Shown here in pieces: positions 8,990 through 18,323 of a DNA stretch of 64,000 nt. The stretch is from JAVVHH01 sp964657565 (GTDB lineage: Bacteria > Pseudomonadota > Alphaproteobacteria > Acetobacterales > Acetobacteraceae), in contig CAZZVQ010000011.1 of the NCBI GenBank assembly GCA_964657565.1, positions 11,125-75,124 of the forward strand. The letters run 5' to 3'. A program made the translations under genes and the position numbers. Every line of letters begins with the position of its first letter. Position 1 is the stretch's first letter. Below the pieces are notes generated by a model that made no database searches, was not told where the DNA came from, and saw only the letters and a list, made by a program, of their open reading frames with translations.

Positions 8990-9739
8990 TTAATGTCCAA
9001 GATACACCTCGACGACTTTGGGGTCGGATTTGACGTGCTCGATCGAGCCCTCGGAGATGATCTTGCCTTGATGCAGGACCGTCACCTTGTGGGCGATGTC
9101 TTCGACGAAGCCCATGTCGTGCTCGATCACCAGGACGGAGCGGTCCTTGATGATCCGATGCAGCAACTCGGCCGTCTTCTTGCGCTCGCTCACGCTCATG
9201 CCGGCGACCGGTTCGTCGAGCATGAGCAGGGCCGGGTCCTGGATCAGGAGCATGCCGATCTCGAGCCATTGCTTCTGGCCGTGGCTCAAATACTCGGCGT
9301 AGTCGTCGAGATGGGCTTCGAGGAAGATGTCGTGGGCGACTTGCTCGACCCGTTCGCGGACTGCGGCATCGCGCTTGAAGGAGAGTGCGCCGAACACGGT
9401 GCGGCCGCGCGGGTAGGAGATCTCGAGATTCTCGAAGACGGTGAGGTCTTCGTAGATCGACGGTGTCTGGAACTTGCGGCCGACACCGGCGCGGACGATC
9501 TCGTGCTCCTTCATCTTGGTCAGCTCGCGCCCCTCGAACGCGATGGAGCCGGTGGTCGCCTTGGTTCGACCGCAGATGAGGTCGAGTACCGTGGTCTTGC
9601 CGGCACCGTTGGGCCCGATGATGACGCGGATCTCGTTGCGGTCGAGGTAGAATGAGAGGTCGTCGACGGCGCGGAAGCCGTCGAACGAGACGGTCAGCCC
9701 TTCGACGGAGAGGAGGAAGTCGGTTCCAGGATTACTCAC
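8990..9739 (-). CDS. urtD: Urea/short-amide ABC transporter ATP-binding protein UrtD
   Basis: A 249-residue LivG/UrtD-type ABC ATPase with Walker A GPNGAGKTT near residue 42, signature LSHGQKQWLEIGMLL and Walker B ALLMLDEPVAGMS. The LSHGQKQWLE variant of the signature is typical of UrtD. Its start overlaps the urtC stop by four bases, which indicates translational coupling. With UrtE it would form the nucleotide-binding heterodimer on the inner membrane. Confidence 0.92.
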   Translation of the reverse strand: MSNPGTDFLLSVEGLTVSFDGFRAVDDLSFYLDRNEIRVIIGPNGAGKTTVLDLICGRTKATTGSIAFEGRELTKMKEHEIVRAGVGRKFQTPSIYEDLTVFENLEISYPRGRTVFGALSFKRDAAVRERVEQVAHDIFLEAHLDDYAEYLSHGQKQWLEIGMLLIQDPALLMLDEPVAGMSVSERKKTAELLHRIIKDRSVLVIEHDMGFVEDIAHKVTVLHQGKIISEGSIEHVKSDPKVVEVYLGH

Positions 9740-10878
9740 TGCCGGGCTCCCTGCTCGAGCGCATGCGGAGCCTCGACGCTCGCAATGGTCGGCTGGCGGC
9801 CCTTTGGCTTCGGCAAGATCCGGTCCAGCAATGGATCGACATATTGGCGGTAAACCCCGGCGAGACCGTTCGGGAATGCGACCACCACGATGATGAACAG
9901 CGACCCCATCGCCAGTAACCAGGCCTGCGGTGCCGCCTCCGAGAACGATGTCCGCGCCCAGCAGACGATCAGCGCGCCGTAGATCGCGCCCAGCAACGAC
10001 GTGCGCCCACCGACGGCACAGTAGATCACCATCTCGATCGAGGGCACGATGCCGACGAAGGACGGCGACATGAAGCCGACCTGCAGCGTGAACGTCGCGC
10101 CGCCGATCCCGGCCAGGGCAGCGGCGAAGCAGAAGACAAACACCTTGAAATGCGCGACGTCGTAACCGGAGAACCGCACCCGATCTTCCTTGTCGCGCAT
10201 GGCGACGAGGATGCGCCCGAGTTTGCTGCGGCGGACGAACTGCGCCAGCAGCACGCAGCCCAGCAGCAGCCCGGCGTTGACGAAGTAGAGCACGTCCTTG
10301 GCATGGTCCGGCCGGATGTCCCAGCCGTGCAACGTTCGCAGGTCGGTGATGCCGTTGACCCCGCCGGTGTAGCCCTGTTGGCCGATGATCAGGATGGTCA
10401 GGATGGCGGCGACGGCCTGGGTGATGATGGCGAAGTAGGTGCCGCCGACCCGGCGGGTGAACATGGCCAGCCCAATGACCAACGCGAGCAGCATCGGCAC
10501 CAGTGGAACGGCCAGGATAGTGAAGACCAGGCTGTGGAACGGCTCCCAGAACCAGGGCAGCGACGTGATCTGGTTCCAGTCCATGAAGTCGGGGATGCCC
10601 GGCGTGGACTGGATCTTGGTCGCCTCGGGCGTGGACGCCTCGAGTTTGAGGAACATCGCCATGCAGTAGCCGCCGAGCCCGAAGAACACGCCCTGGCCGA
10701 GGCTCAGGATGCCCGCATCGCCCCAGCAGAGGACGAGGCCGAGCACGACGAAGCCGTAGGTCAGGTATTTGCCGACGAGGTTGAGGCGGAACGCGTCGAG
10801 TGCGAGCGGGAGAACGACGAGCAGGAGCAGCGCCAACATCCCGATCCAGAGAATGTCCTTGCGGTTCAGGAATGTCAT
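9736..10878 (-). CDS. urtC: Urea/short-amide ABC transporter permease UrtC
   Basis: A 380-residue LivM/UrtC-type permease with about ten hydrophobic segments. It has the family block GDAGILSLGQGVFFGLGGYCMAMF near residue 55 and ample hydrophobic helices to the C-terminal PNGLAGVYRQ. It sits 10 bases after urtB and overlaps urtD by four bases. It should pair with UrtB to form the membrane channel. Confidence 0.92.
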   Translation of the reverse strand: MTFLNRKDILWIGMLALLLLVVLPLALDAFRLNLVGKYLTYGFVVLGLVLCWGDAGILSLGQGVFFGLGGYCMAMFLKLEASTPEATKIQSTPGIPDFMDWNQITSLPWFWEPFHSLVFTILAVPLVPMLLALVIGLAMFTRRVGGTYFAIITQAVAAILTILIIGQQGYTGGVNGITDLRTLHGWDIRPDHAKDVLYFVNAGLLLGCVLLAQFVRRSKLGRILVAMRDKEDRVRFSGYDVAHFKVFVFCFAAALAGIGGATFTLQVGFMSPSFVGIVPSIEMVIYCAVGGRTSLLGAIYGALIVCWARTSFSEAAPQAWLLAMGSLFIIVVVAFPNGLAGVYRQYVDPLLDRILPKPKGRQPTIASVEAPHALEQGARQ

Positions 10879-10888
10879 GGCCGGCTCC

Positions 10889-11815
10889 TCACCGTCTAAC
10901 CTTGAGGGCGAAGAGCCCCTGCGGCCTGATCATCAGGATCATGATTACCGCGAGCAGCACGATGACTTGCGCCATCGACCCGCTGAGGAAGAATTCGAGT
11001 GTCGAGCGTGCCTGCGAAATGGTGAACGCCGAGGCGATCGTTCCGGCCAGGCTCGCCGCACCGCCGAACACGACGATGAGGAACGTGTCGACGATGTAGA
11101 GTTGGCCGGCGGTCGGGCTGGTCGAGCCGATCATGGTGAATGCGCTGCCGGCGACACCGGCGATGCCGCAGCCGATGCCGAAGGTGACGCGATCGACTTT
11201 TTCGGTATCGATCCCGACCGCGCTGGCCATCATGCGGTTGGCGACGACCGCGCGGACCTGCTTGCCCCAGCCCATGCGGTAGATCAGCAGGAGCACACCG
11301 ACGGTGATGATCGTCGTCAGCACCATGACGATGATCCCGTTGATCGGGATCTGGATCGATTCCGTGAGATCGGCCGCGCCCATCATCCAATCCGGCTGGT
11401 CCACGCCGACCTCGCGGGCGCCGAACACGGAGCGGTAGACCTGCTGGAGGATCAAACTGAGGCCCCAGGTAGCCAGCAAGGTGTCGAGCGGCCGCTTGTA
11501 GAGGCGGCTGATCAGCGCCCATTCGATGAACATCCCGAGCGCGCCGGCCACGATGAATGCCAGCACGACGGCCACGAAGAAGTATGCCGAGAACAGACCC
11601 GGCATATACTTCGTGAACACCTGTGAAGTCAGGTAAGTGACGTAAGCGCCGAGGATCATGAACTCCCCATGCGCCATGTTGATCACGCCCATTTGGCCGA
11701 AGATAACCGCCAGCCCCAGCGCCATCAACACGAACACGGAGAACAGGATCAGCCCGGCAAAGCCCTGCATCGCCATGATCGAGCCGAGCTCGCCCATCGT
11801 ATAGCCTGCGAACAT
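10889..11815 (-). CDS. urtB: Urea/short-amide ABC transporter permease UrtB
   Basis: A 308-residue LivH/UrtB-type permease. It has GQMGVINMAHGEFMILGAY after the second helix and several further membrane segments; the C-terminus ends in RPQGLFA-type sequence. I chose the ATG at 11815 because it gives the usual permease N-terminus; the frame upstream of it would read into sequence opposite urtA. The gap to urtA is 35 bases. Confidence 0.92.
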   Translation of the reverse strand: MFAGYTMGELGSIMAMQGFAGLILFSVFVLMALGLAVIFGQMGVINMAHGEFMILGAYVTYLTSQVFTKYMPGLFSAYFFVAVVLAFIVAGALGMFIEWALISRLYKRPLDTLLATWGLSLILQQVYRSVFGAREVGVDQPDWMMGAADLTESIQIPINGIIVMVLTTIITVGVLLLIYRMGWGKQVRAVVANRMMASAVGIDTEKVDRVTFGIGCGIAGVAGSAFTMIGSTSPTAGQLYIVDTFLIVVFGGAASLAGTIASAFTISQARSTLEFFLSGSMAQVIVLLAVIMILMIRPQGLFALKVRR

Positions 11816-11850
11816 TTCCCGTTCTCCGTTACTCTGATGTTTCTGCGAAG

Positions 11851-13101
11851 TTACTGATAGCCGGCCGGGAACGGGTCCGGCTTGATCAGCTCGGGCGACT
11901 CGTAGACGACCTTGAACTGGCCATCGAGTTGAGCCTGCGCGACCCGGGTCTTGCTCCACAGATGGTGGTTCGGGTCGATGCGGACGTAGCCCTCGGGCGC
12001 CCCCTTGAACTCGATCCCCCCCGAGGCGGCCGCGATCTTGTCGACGTCGAAACTACCGGCTTTCTCCACCGTGAGCTTCCACAGCCAGGGCCCGAGATAC
12101 GCCGCCTGCGCCACGTCGCCGATCACGCTCTTGGCACCGTAGGTCTTCTTGAAGGCAGCGACGAACTTCTTGTTGTTGTCGTTGTCGAGACTTTGGAAGT
12201 ATTTCATGCAGGAATAGGCGTTGGCAATGTTGTCGCCGCCGATGCCTTCGACTTCGTCTTCGGTCACCGAGATGGTCAGCAGCGTCTGCTTGCTCAGATC
12301 GACGCCGGCCGCCTTGAGTTGCTTGTAGAACGCCACGTTGGAGCCGCCGACGACGGTGGTGAAGATCACGTCCGGCTTGGTCAGCTTGATCTTGTTGATC
12401 ACCGAGTTGAACTGGGTGTGGCCGAGCGGGAAATAATCCTCGCCGACGACCTTGCTGGCTTGCAGATGGCCTTCGATGTGCTTGCGGGCGATCTTGTTGG
12501 AGGTGCGCGGCCAGATGTAATCCGACCCGACCAGATAGAAGCTCTTGCTGCCCTTGGTCTTCTGGACCCAGTCGAGGCTGGCGAGGATTTGCTGCGTGGC
12601 TTCCTGACCGGTGTAGATGACGTTCTTGGATTGCTCGAGACCCTCGTAGAAGGTCGGGTAATACAGCATGCCATTGAGCTGCTCGAGGACCGGCAGCACC
12701 GCCTTGCGCGAGGCCGAGGTCCAGCAGCCGAAGATCGCGGCGACGTGGTCGCTGGCGAGCAGCTTCTTGGCCTTCTCGGCGAAGGTCGGCCAGTCGCTGG
12801 CGCCGTCCTCCTGGATGATCTTGATCTGCCGGCCCAGGATGCCGCCGGACTCGTTGATCTGCGCGATCGCCAGCTTTTCGGCCTCGATCGACCCGGTTTC
12901 GCTGATTGCCATCGTGCCGGTGGCCGAGTGTAGGATACCGACCGTGACGGTGTCGTCGGTCACCGCCAGCCCGGTCGTGCTGACCGCCGAGGTGGCGGGG
13001 CCAGCGGCCCAGGCGGAACGCGGCAGCAGGGCCGCGGCCGGCAGGGCGGCCATCCCTTGAAGCAGGCGGCGGCGAAGTGGCGAGTGCGGAGCGTCGTCCA
13101 T
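11851..13101 (-). CDS. urtA: Urea/short-amide ABC transporter substrate-binding protein UrtA
   Basis: A 416-residue periplasmic binding protein of the type 1 (Leu/Ile/Val/amide) fold. The N-terminus carries a twin-arginine-like signal (PLRRRLLQGMAALPAAALL) with likely cleavage after SAWA. The mature part has TVGILHSATGTMAISETG, FGCWTSASRKAVLPVLE and the LLYYPTFYEGLE ligand-pocket region found in UrtA/AmiC-type proteins. ATG at 13101 has AAGGA seven bases upstream. As first gene of the operon it defines ligand choice; the fmdA linkage makes formamide or related amides as plausible as urea. Confidence 0.93.
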   Translation of the reverse strand: MDDAPHSPLRRRLLQGMAALPAAALLPRSAWAAGPATSAVSTTGLAVTDDTVTVGILHSATGTMAISETGSIEAEKLAIAQINESGGILGRQIKIIQEDGASDWPTFAEKAKKLLASDHVAAIFGCWTSASRKAVLPVLEQLNGMLYYPTFYEGLEQSKNVIYTGQEATQQILASLDWVQKTKGSKSFYLVGSDYIWPRTSNKIARKHIEGHLQASKVVGEDYFPLGHTQFNSVINKIKLTKPDVIFTTVVGGSNVAFYKQLKAAGVDLSKQTLLTISVTEDEVEGIGGDNIANAYSCMKYFQSLDNDNNKKFVAAFKKTYGAKSVIGDVAQAAYLGPWLWKLTVEKAGSFDVDKIAAASGGIEFKGAPEGYVRIDPNHHLWSKTRVAQAQLDGQFKVVYESPELIKPDPFPAGYQ

Positions 13102-13158
13102 GAGTGATCCTTGATTGAATGATGGAACTAGCGTGGTGCGCCGCACGATCAGAGCGGA

Positions 13159-13176
13159 ATACGTTAAATGACGTAT
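13159..13176. promoter_or_regulatory. Inverted repeat in the urtA/kinase divergent promoter region
   Basis: Perfect arms ATACGT and ACGTAT flank six bases (TAAATG). It lies 58-75 bases upstream of urtA and 65-82 bases upstream of the divergent sensor kinase. Dyads of this size fit LuxR/NarL-type response regulators, and such a regulator is encoded by the downstream gene at 16606. Binding is inferred. Confidence 0.45.
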
Positions 13177-13240
13177 AGAGGAACGTTTCGCTGCGGTGCA
13201 GCGTGACCCGCCACGGCGAGCGGAGGATTGGACGACATCC

Positions 13241-16200
13241 ATGGCGGCGCGACAGCGGATCGTGCGAATACGGCGTGACTACAACCAATGGGTCGCCAAT
13301 CAGACCCTGGAGGACTACGCGCTCCGGTTCACCGCCAAGGCCTCGCGGCGCTGGTCGGCCTCGCGGGTCGCCAACACGGCACTGGGCGGCATCTCGTTCT
13401 TGGCGCTCGAGGCATTCGGCGGCACCGTGACCATCGGCTACGGGTTCAGCAACGCGATCCCGGCGATCCTGGTCGTGAGCCTGCTCATCGCTCTGACCGC
13501 GCTGCCGATCAGTTTCTACGCCGCGCGCGATGGCGTCGACATCGACCTGCTCACGCGCGGCGCCGGGTTCGGCTACATCGGCTCGACCATCACGTCACTG
13601 ATCTACGCGTCGTTCACCTTCATCTTCTTCGCCATCGAAGCGGCCATCCTCGCCGCGATGCTGGAGACCTGCTTCGGCATCCCGCCCTCGCTCGGCTACA
13701 TCTTGTGCTCCGTCGCCGTCGTGCCGCTGGCGACGCACGGCATCACCTTCATCAGCCGCGTCCAGCTCTGGTCTCAGCCGCTCTGGATCGTGCTGCAGCT
13801 CTTGCCGTTCATCGTCATCGCATTCAGCGGAGCCGGCGCCTTCCAGGATTGGGCGTCGTATCCGGGCACGGCGCCTGGCGCGGATGGTGGGTTCCACCTC
13901 GTCTTGTTCGGCGCGGCAGCGTCGGTGGTGTTCTCGCTGGTCGCGCAGGTCGGCGAGCAGGTCGACTACCTGCGCTTCTTGCCCGCCCGTGTGCCGGGTC
14001 GGTCACATGCAGGGTGGTGGGCGGCGATGCTGGCGGGTGGACCGGGCTGGATCGTGTTCGGGTCGCTCAAGCTGTTGGCCGGGTCGTTTCTGGCGTGGTT
14101 GGCGGTTTCGGAGGGGGTCGCACCCACGCTCGCACGCCAGCCGAACACGATGTACGAGGTCGCGTTCAGGCATGTGGTCCAGTCGCCGATCGCGGCGCTC
14201 GCGCTGGCGGCGTGCTTCGTCGTGATCTCGCAGCTCAAGATCAACTTGACGAACGCGTACGCCGGGTCGATCGGCTGGTCGAATTTCTTCTCGCGCCTGA
14301 CCCATAGCCATCCCGGCCGGGTCGTTTGGCTCGTGTTCAATATCGCCATCGCGCTGCTGCTGATGGAACTCGGGATCTACCAGGCGATCGAGCATACCTT
14401 GATGCTGTATTCCGCCGTCGCCGCGGCCTGGGTGGGTGCGCTGGTGGCCGACCTCGTGGTCAACAAGCCGCTCGGCCTCAGCCCGGCCTACATCGAATTC
14501 AAGCGTGCGCATCTCTACGACATCAACCCGGTCGGCTGCGGCGCGATGCTGATCGCCGTCGCCGCCGCCGCGCTGTCCTTCAGCGGCGCGGTCGGAGCGG
14601 TCATGGAGGCCTTCACCCCCTTCGTCGCCTTCGCGGCCGCCTTCCTCGCCGCCCCGCTGATCGCCTGGGCAACGGACGGGCGCTACTATCTCGCGCGCAA
14701 GCCGCGGGCGCATTGGATGCGGCAGAGCACGATCGTCTGCTCGGTCTGCGAACACCCGTTCGAGCCGGAGGACATGGCGTTCTGCCCCGTCTATGCCGGG
14801 CCGATCTGCTCGCTCTGCTGCTCGCTCGATGCGCGGTGCCACGACGCTTGCAAGCCGCACGCGCGGTTGTCGCAACAGATGCTGCAGACGATCGAGGGAT
14901 GGACGTCGCCTGCCGTGCGCACGCGCCTGGCCGGGCCGCTCGGCCGGTGGACGGGGATGGTGGCGCTTCTCACCGCCCTGATCGGCATCGTGTTGGTTGG
15001 TATCTACGGCCACCTGGCGGCCGCGATCCCGGGTGAGCAGGAGACGCTGGCACAGGCCTTGTGGACCGCGTTCCTGATCCTCCTGCCGGTGATCGGCGTG
15101 CTTGCTTGGCTCGTCACGCTCAGCCAGGAGAGCCGGCGCGTGGCGCAGCAGGAGTTCGAGCGGCAAGCCGATCTGCTGCACCACGAGATCGAGGCGCACG
15201 AGCGGACCGATGTGAACCTGCAGAAGGCGAAGGAGGCGGCCGAGGCGGCCAACCTCGCCAAGAGCCGCTATGTCGTCGGCATCAGCCACGAGTTGCGCAG
15301 TCCGTTGAACGCGATCCTCGGCTACGCGCAGTTGATGGAAGGCGACCCCAGCATCAGTGCGCACCGGCGCGAGCACATCAAGATCATCCGCCACAGCGGC
15401 GATCACATGGCCGGGCTGATCGAAGGCCTGCTGGACATTTCCAAGATCGAGGCCGGCCGGATCGACATCTACCGCGACCAGGTCCGGCTTGGTGAGTTCC
15501 TGCAGCAATTGGCCGACATGTTCCGCATCCAGGCGGAGGCCCGCGGGATCGGGTTCGTGTACGCCAGCCCGGGCCGCATGCCGGGAATCGTGTTCACCGA
15601 CGAGCGCCGCCTGCGGCAGATCCTGATCAACCTGCTGTCCAACGCGGTGAAGTTCACCCATACCGGCGAGGTCCGGTTCTCGCTCCGCTGGCGTAGCGAC
15701 GTGGCCGAGTTCGAGGTGGCCGATAGCGGGATCGGCATCAGCGCCAAGGACATCGATCGCATCTTCGAACCGTTCGAGCGCGTGGATAGCGGTCGCAATC
15801 TGGCGAGTCCCGGCATCGGGCTGGGGCTGACCATCACCAAGCTGCTGACGCAGATCATGGGCGGGGAGCTGACGGTCAGCAGCACGCCCGGCGAGGGGAG
15901 CCGTTTCACCGTACGCGTGCGCCTGTCCGAGGCGTTGCAGCCGCACAAGCCGGCGCCGATCGAAAGCCGCGTTCTCGGCTATGCCGGACGGCGGCTCACC
16001 GTACTGATCGCCGATGACGACAAGGTGCATCGAGGCCTGCTGCAAGACTTGCTCTCGCCGCTCGGCTTCATCGTGTTTGCCGCACCCGACGGGGATGCGT
16101 GCGTTCGCATGGCCGCAGAATGCCGCCCGGATCTCCTGCTCGTCGACATCTCGATGCCGGGAATGAACGGCTGGAGCGTTGCCAAGCGGATGCGCCAGGA

Positions 16201-16609
16201 CGGCTTCGACCGGCTGAAGATCATCGTCGTCTCCGCCAACGCCGCCGAGCTGATCCGCCCCGAAGGCGAGCCGCATTTTCATGACGACGTGGTGGCTAAG
16301 CCGATCGGGCTGGCCGACCTGCTGGCCCGTATCCGCGCCGTCATGCAGTTGGAATGGACCGCTCCCGACCCGGTCGTGGAGGCGCCGGAGGAGACCGGGC
16401 CCATCGGCGCGCTCGACCCGGTCGATCGCCGGTCCCTCATCGAGCTGGGCTCGATCGGCTACGTCCGCGCCATCCACGCGCGACTGGACCAGATCGAGGA
16501 GGCCGAGCCGGCCCGCAGCCGCACGGTGGCGCGCCTGCGGCAGCTCGTGTCGCAGTTCCAGATCAAGGCGTTCATGGACGCGCTCGGCCCACCCGGCGAC
16601 GCGCCGTGA
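13241..16609 (+). CDS. NCS1-transporter-like hybrid sensor histidine kinase/response regulator
   Basis: A 1122-residue fusion. Residues 1-470 form an NCS1 (cytosine/purine/hydantoin) permease-like domain with about 12 helices (VANTALGGISFLALEAFGG). Residues 500-545 hold a cysteine-rich, possibly zinc-binding segment (CSVCEHPF ... CSLCC ... CHDAC). Two more hydrophobic helices and a coiled coil follow. HisKA has the phospho-accepting His683 (ISHELRSPLN), then HATPase with DSGIGI and GIGLGL, and a receiver with Asp969 (LLVDISMPG). The architecture suggests a transporter-like sensor for amide or pyrimidine-like ligands. ATG at 13241 has GGAGG upstream; a GTG at 13196 would add 15 residues. Its stop overlaps the next gene's GTG (GTGA). 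Confidence 0.9.
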   Translation: MAARQRIVRIRRDYNQWVANQTLEDYALRFTAKASRRWSASRVANTALGGISFLALEAFGGTVTIGYGFSNAIPAILVVSLLIALTALPISFYAARDGVDIDLLTRGAGFGYIGSTITSLIYASFTFIFFAIEAAILAAMLETCFGIPPSLGYILCSVAVVPLATHGITFISRVQLWSQPLWIVLQLLPFIVIAFSGAGAFQDWASYPGTAPGADGGFHLVLFGAAASVVFSLVAQVGEQVDYLRFLPARVPGRSHAGWWAAMLAGGPGWIVFGSLKLLAGSFLAWLAVSEGVAPTLARQPNTMYEVAFRHVVQSPIAALALAACFVVISQLKINLTNAYAGSIGWSNFFSRLTHSHPGRVVWLVFNIAIALLLMELGIYQAIEHTLMLYSAVAAAWVGALVADLVVNKPLGLSPAYIEFKRAHLYDINPVGCGAMLIAVAAAALSFSGAVGAVMEAFTPFVAFAAAFLAAPLIAWATDGRYYLARKPRAHWMRQSTIVCSVCEHPFEPEDMAFCPVYAGPICSLCCSLDARCHDACKPHARLSQQMLQTIEGWTSPAVRTRLAGPLGRWTGMVALLTALIGIVLVGIYGHLAAAIPGEQETLAQALWTAFLILLPVIGVLAWLVTLSQESRRVAQQEFERQADLLHHEIEAHERTDVNLQKAKEAAEAANLAKSRYVVGISHELRSPLNAILGYAQLMEGDPSISAHRREHIKIIRHSGDHMAGLIEGLLDISKIEAGRIDIYRDQVRLGEFLQQLADMFRIQAEARGIGFVYASPGRMPGIVFTDERRLRQILINLLSNAVKFTHTGEVRFSLRWRSDVAEFEVADSGIGISAKDIDRIFEPFERVDSGRNLASPGIGLGLTITKLLTQIMGGELTVSSTPGEGSRFTVRVRLSEALQPHKPAPIESRVLGYAGRRLTVLIADDDKVHRGLLQDLLSPLGFIVFAAPDGDACVRMAAECRPDLLLVDISMPGMNGWSVAKRMRQDGFDRLKIIVVSANAAELIRPEGEPHFHDDVVAKPIGLADLLARIRAVMQLEWTAPDPVVEAPEETGPIGALDPVDRRSLIELGSIGYVRAIHARLDQIEEAEPARSRTVARLRQLVSQFQIKAFMDALGPPGDAP

Positions 16610-17517
16610 CGCCGGGCGGCACCTCGCGCGAGGTGGTCCTCGTCGTCGACGATAGTCCGGCGACGCTCGGTTTGCTCAGCGAAGCGCTCGAGCGCGCCGG
16701 CTACACGGTGCTGGTCGCGCAATCGGGCCAAGACGCATTGCGGCTGATGCAGCGGATCACCCCGGATATCGTGCTGATGGACGCGATGATGCCCGGGCTG
16801 GACGGCTTCGAGACGACGCGATTGATGAAGGCGAACGGCACGACCGCGACCATCCCCGTGGTCTTCATGACCGGCCTGACCGAGACCGAGCACGTGGTCC
16901 GCGGCCTCGAGTGCGGCGGCGTGGATTACGTGGCCAAGCCCGTTGCGCCGGACGAAGTCGTCGCCCGTGTGACGGTCCATCTCGCCACGGCGCGCCTGGC
17001 CCGGAGCGCTCGCATGGCGCTCGATACGACCGGGCGGTATCTGCTGTCGGTGACGCGCGACGGACAGGTGCTCTGGTCGACACCGCAGGCGACAAGGCTG
17101 CTCGAGGGCAACGGCGCTGTCACGCCGATGCCCGCTTCGATCATTGCGTGGCTCGAAGAGTGCATGCGCGGCCAGGGGACGGGCGTCGAGTTCAATCTGC
17201 CGCCCGACCGGGCCGGTGAGCGCCGGGTTCGCGTGACGTTTTTGGGGGAGGTGAGTCACAACGAGATCCTCTTGCGCCTTACTCCCGGAATGACTGATGA
17301 GATGGCGTTGAGCGGAAGCCTCAGCATCACGCGGCGTGAGGCGGAGGTTTTACTTTGGCTGAGCCGTGGCAAGAGCAATCGCGATATTGCGGCAATACTG
17401 GATCTGAGTCCGCGCACCGTAAACAAACACTTGGAACAGATTTTCACTAAGTTGGAGATCGACAACAGATCTTCTGCTACGGCCATCGCCGTTAGGGTTC
17501 TTGGGACGATGCAGTAA
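16606..17517 (+). CDS. LuxR/NarL-type response regulator
   Basis: A 303-residue protein with an N-terminal receiver (acidic VVDDS, phospho-Asp59 in VLMDAMMPGLDG, Lys in VAKPVAP). A middle linker contains a small PAS-like or unassigned segment, and the C-terminal LuxR HTH reads LSITRREAEVLLWLSRGKSNRDIA then LSPRTVNKHLEQIF. The start is a GTG in a four-base overlap with the kinase stop. It is the natural output partner of the NCS1-kinase and probably controls the divergent urt-fmd operon. It ends head to head with the hydrolase gene with no gap. Confidence 0.9.
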   Translation: MTPGGTSREVVLVVDDSPATLGLLSEALERAGYTVLVAQSGQDALRLMQRITPDIVLMDAMMPGLDGFETTRLMKANGTTATIPVVFMTGLTETEHVVRGLECGGVDYVAKPVAPDEVVARVTVHLATARLARSARMALDTTGRYLLSVTRDGQVLWSTPQATRLLEGNGAVTPMPASIIAWLEECMRGQGTGVEFNLPPDRAGERRVRVTFLGEVSHNEILLRLTPGMTDEMALSGSLSITRREAEVLLWLSRGKSNRDIAAILDLSPRTVNKHLEQIFTKLEIDNRSSATAIAVRVLGTMQ

Positions 17518-18309
17518 TTAGGGCAGGAAGGCGCGGATCGCGGCGGCGGTTTCGGCGGGATACTCCTCGTGCGCGGCCAACGCCCCGAGGATCGTGGCGA
17601 GGGTGATGCCCGCGGTGGTCGAAAGGGCGTCCATTTCGGCGCCGGATTTGGCGGGCGCGCCGGAGGGACGGAGCAGGAGGGTCGGGGGAAGGCCGGCGGC
17701 GAACAGGTCGAGGAAGGCGTCGCGGGTCTGGACCGGGTCGAGCCCGCCGCTGACGAAGGCGGCGGTGCCGAAGCGGGCGCGGGGCTGGCGAGCCACGGTC
17801 CGCTTGGCAGCGAGGAGGGCGGGCGTGACGTGCGCCGGGTCGGCGTAGACATGGGCGCGGAGCATGCGACCGATGACGGGGTCGCTGAGATTGAGCCGGT
17901 ACAGCGCCTGACCGACGATCGGCGCTTCCATGGCGGCGCGGATGCTGCGGCAGAGGCCGGGGCGCTGGCCGCGGGTCATGGTGGGGAACGGACCGCGCCA
18001 TGTCGGAGCGATGAGGATGAGGCGGGCGAGGCGGCCCGGGTGGCGGCGGGTCGCTTCGGCGAGGTAGGTCGCGGCGTGGCCCGCGGCGATCCCGACGGAG
18101 CCCGGCGCGAGCGCGCGCATTTGGTCGTCGACGAAGGCGCGCAGGGCGGCGGGAGAGATGGGTGCCGTGCCCCGGGGACGCGCGCCGAAGCCGGGCCAGT
18201 CGGGGATGACGCAACGAAGGCGGTCGGCGAGCTGGTCGGCGAGGGGCTGCATCTCGTCACGGGTCGAGACGGAGGAAATGGCGGGCAGGAATAGGGCATC
18301 GGTCAGCAT
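17518..18309 (-). CDS. Alpha/beta hydrolase family protein
   Basis: A 263-residue protein with an alpha/beta-hydrolase outline: IPDWPGFGARPRG after an early strand, then a strand-turn IAAGHAATYLAEATRRHPGRLARLILIAPTWRGP. The nucleophile elbow reads GHA where G-x-S-x-G is usual, so classical serine hydrolase activity is doubtful. It follows the VWA protein gene after 14 bases and is probably in its operon. BchO-like hydrolases beside chelatase-type AAA+/VWA proteins offer a parallel. Confidence 0.75.
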   Translation of the reverse strand: MLTDALFLPAISSVSTRDEMQPLADQLADRLRCVIPDWPGFGARPRGTAPISPAALRAFVDDQMRALAPGSVGIAAGHAATYLAEATRRHPGRLARLILIAPTWRGPFPTMTRGQRPGLCRSIRAAMEAPIVGQALYRLNLSDPVIGRMLRAHVYADPAHVTPALLAAKRTVARQPRARFGTAAFVSGGLDPVQTRDAFLDLFAAGLPPTLLLRPSGAPAKSGAEMDALSTTAGITLATILGALAAHEEYPAETAAAIRAFLP

Positions 18310-18323
18310 GGGCCGAGAGTGCC

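Noticed and set aside
9652..10899. Long plus-strand frames opposite urtC and urtD
   Set aside because: They are antisense shadows, rich in Asp/Glu/Arg/Gly, of well-supported permease and ATPase genes.
14003..16477. 824-codon minus-strand frame opposite the NCS1-kinase
   Set aside because: High-GC antisense shadow; the plus-strand gene has clear catalytic motifs.
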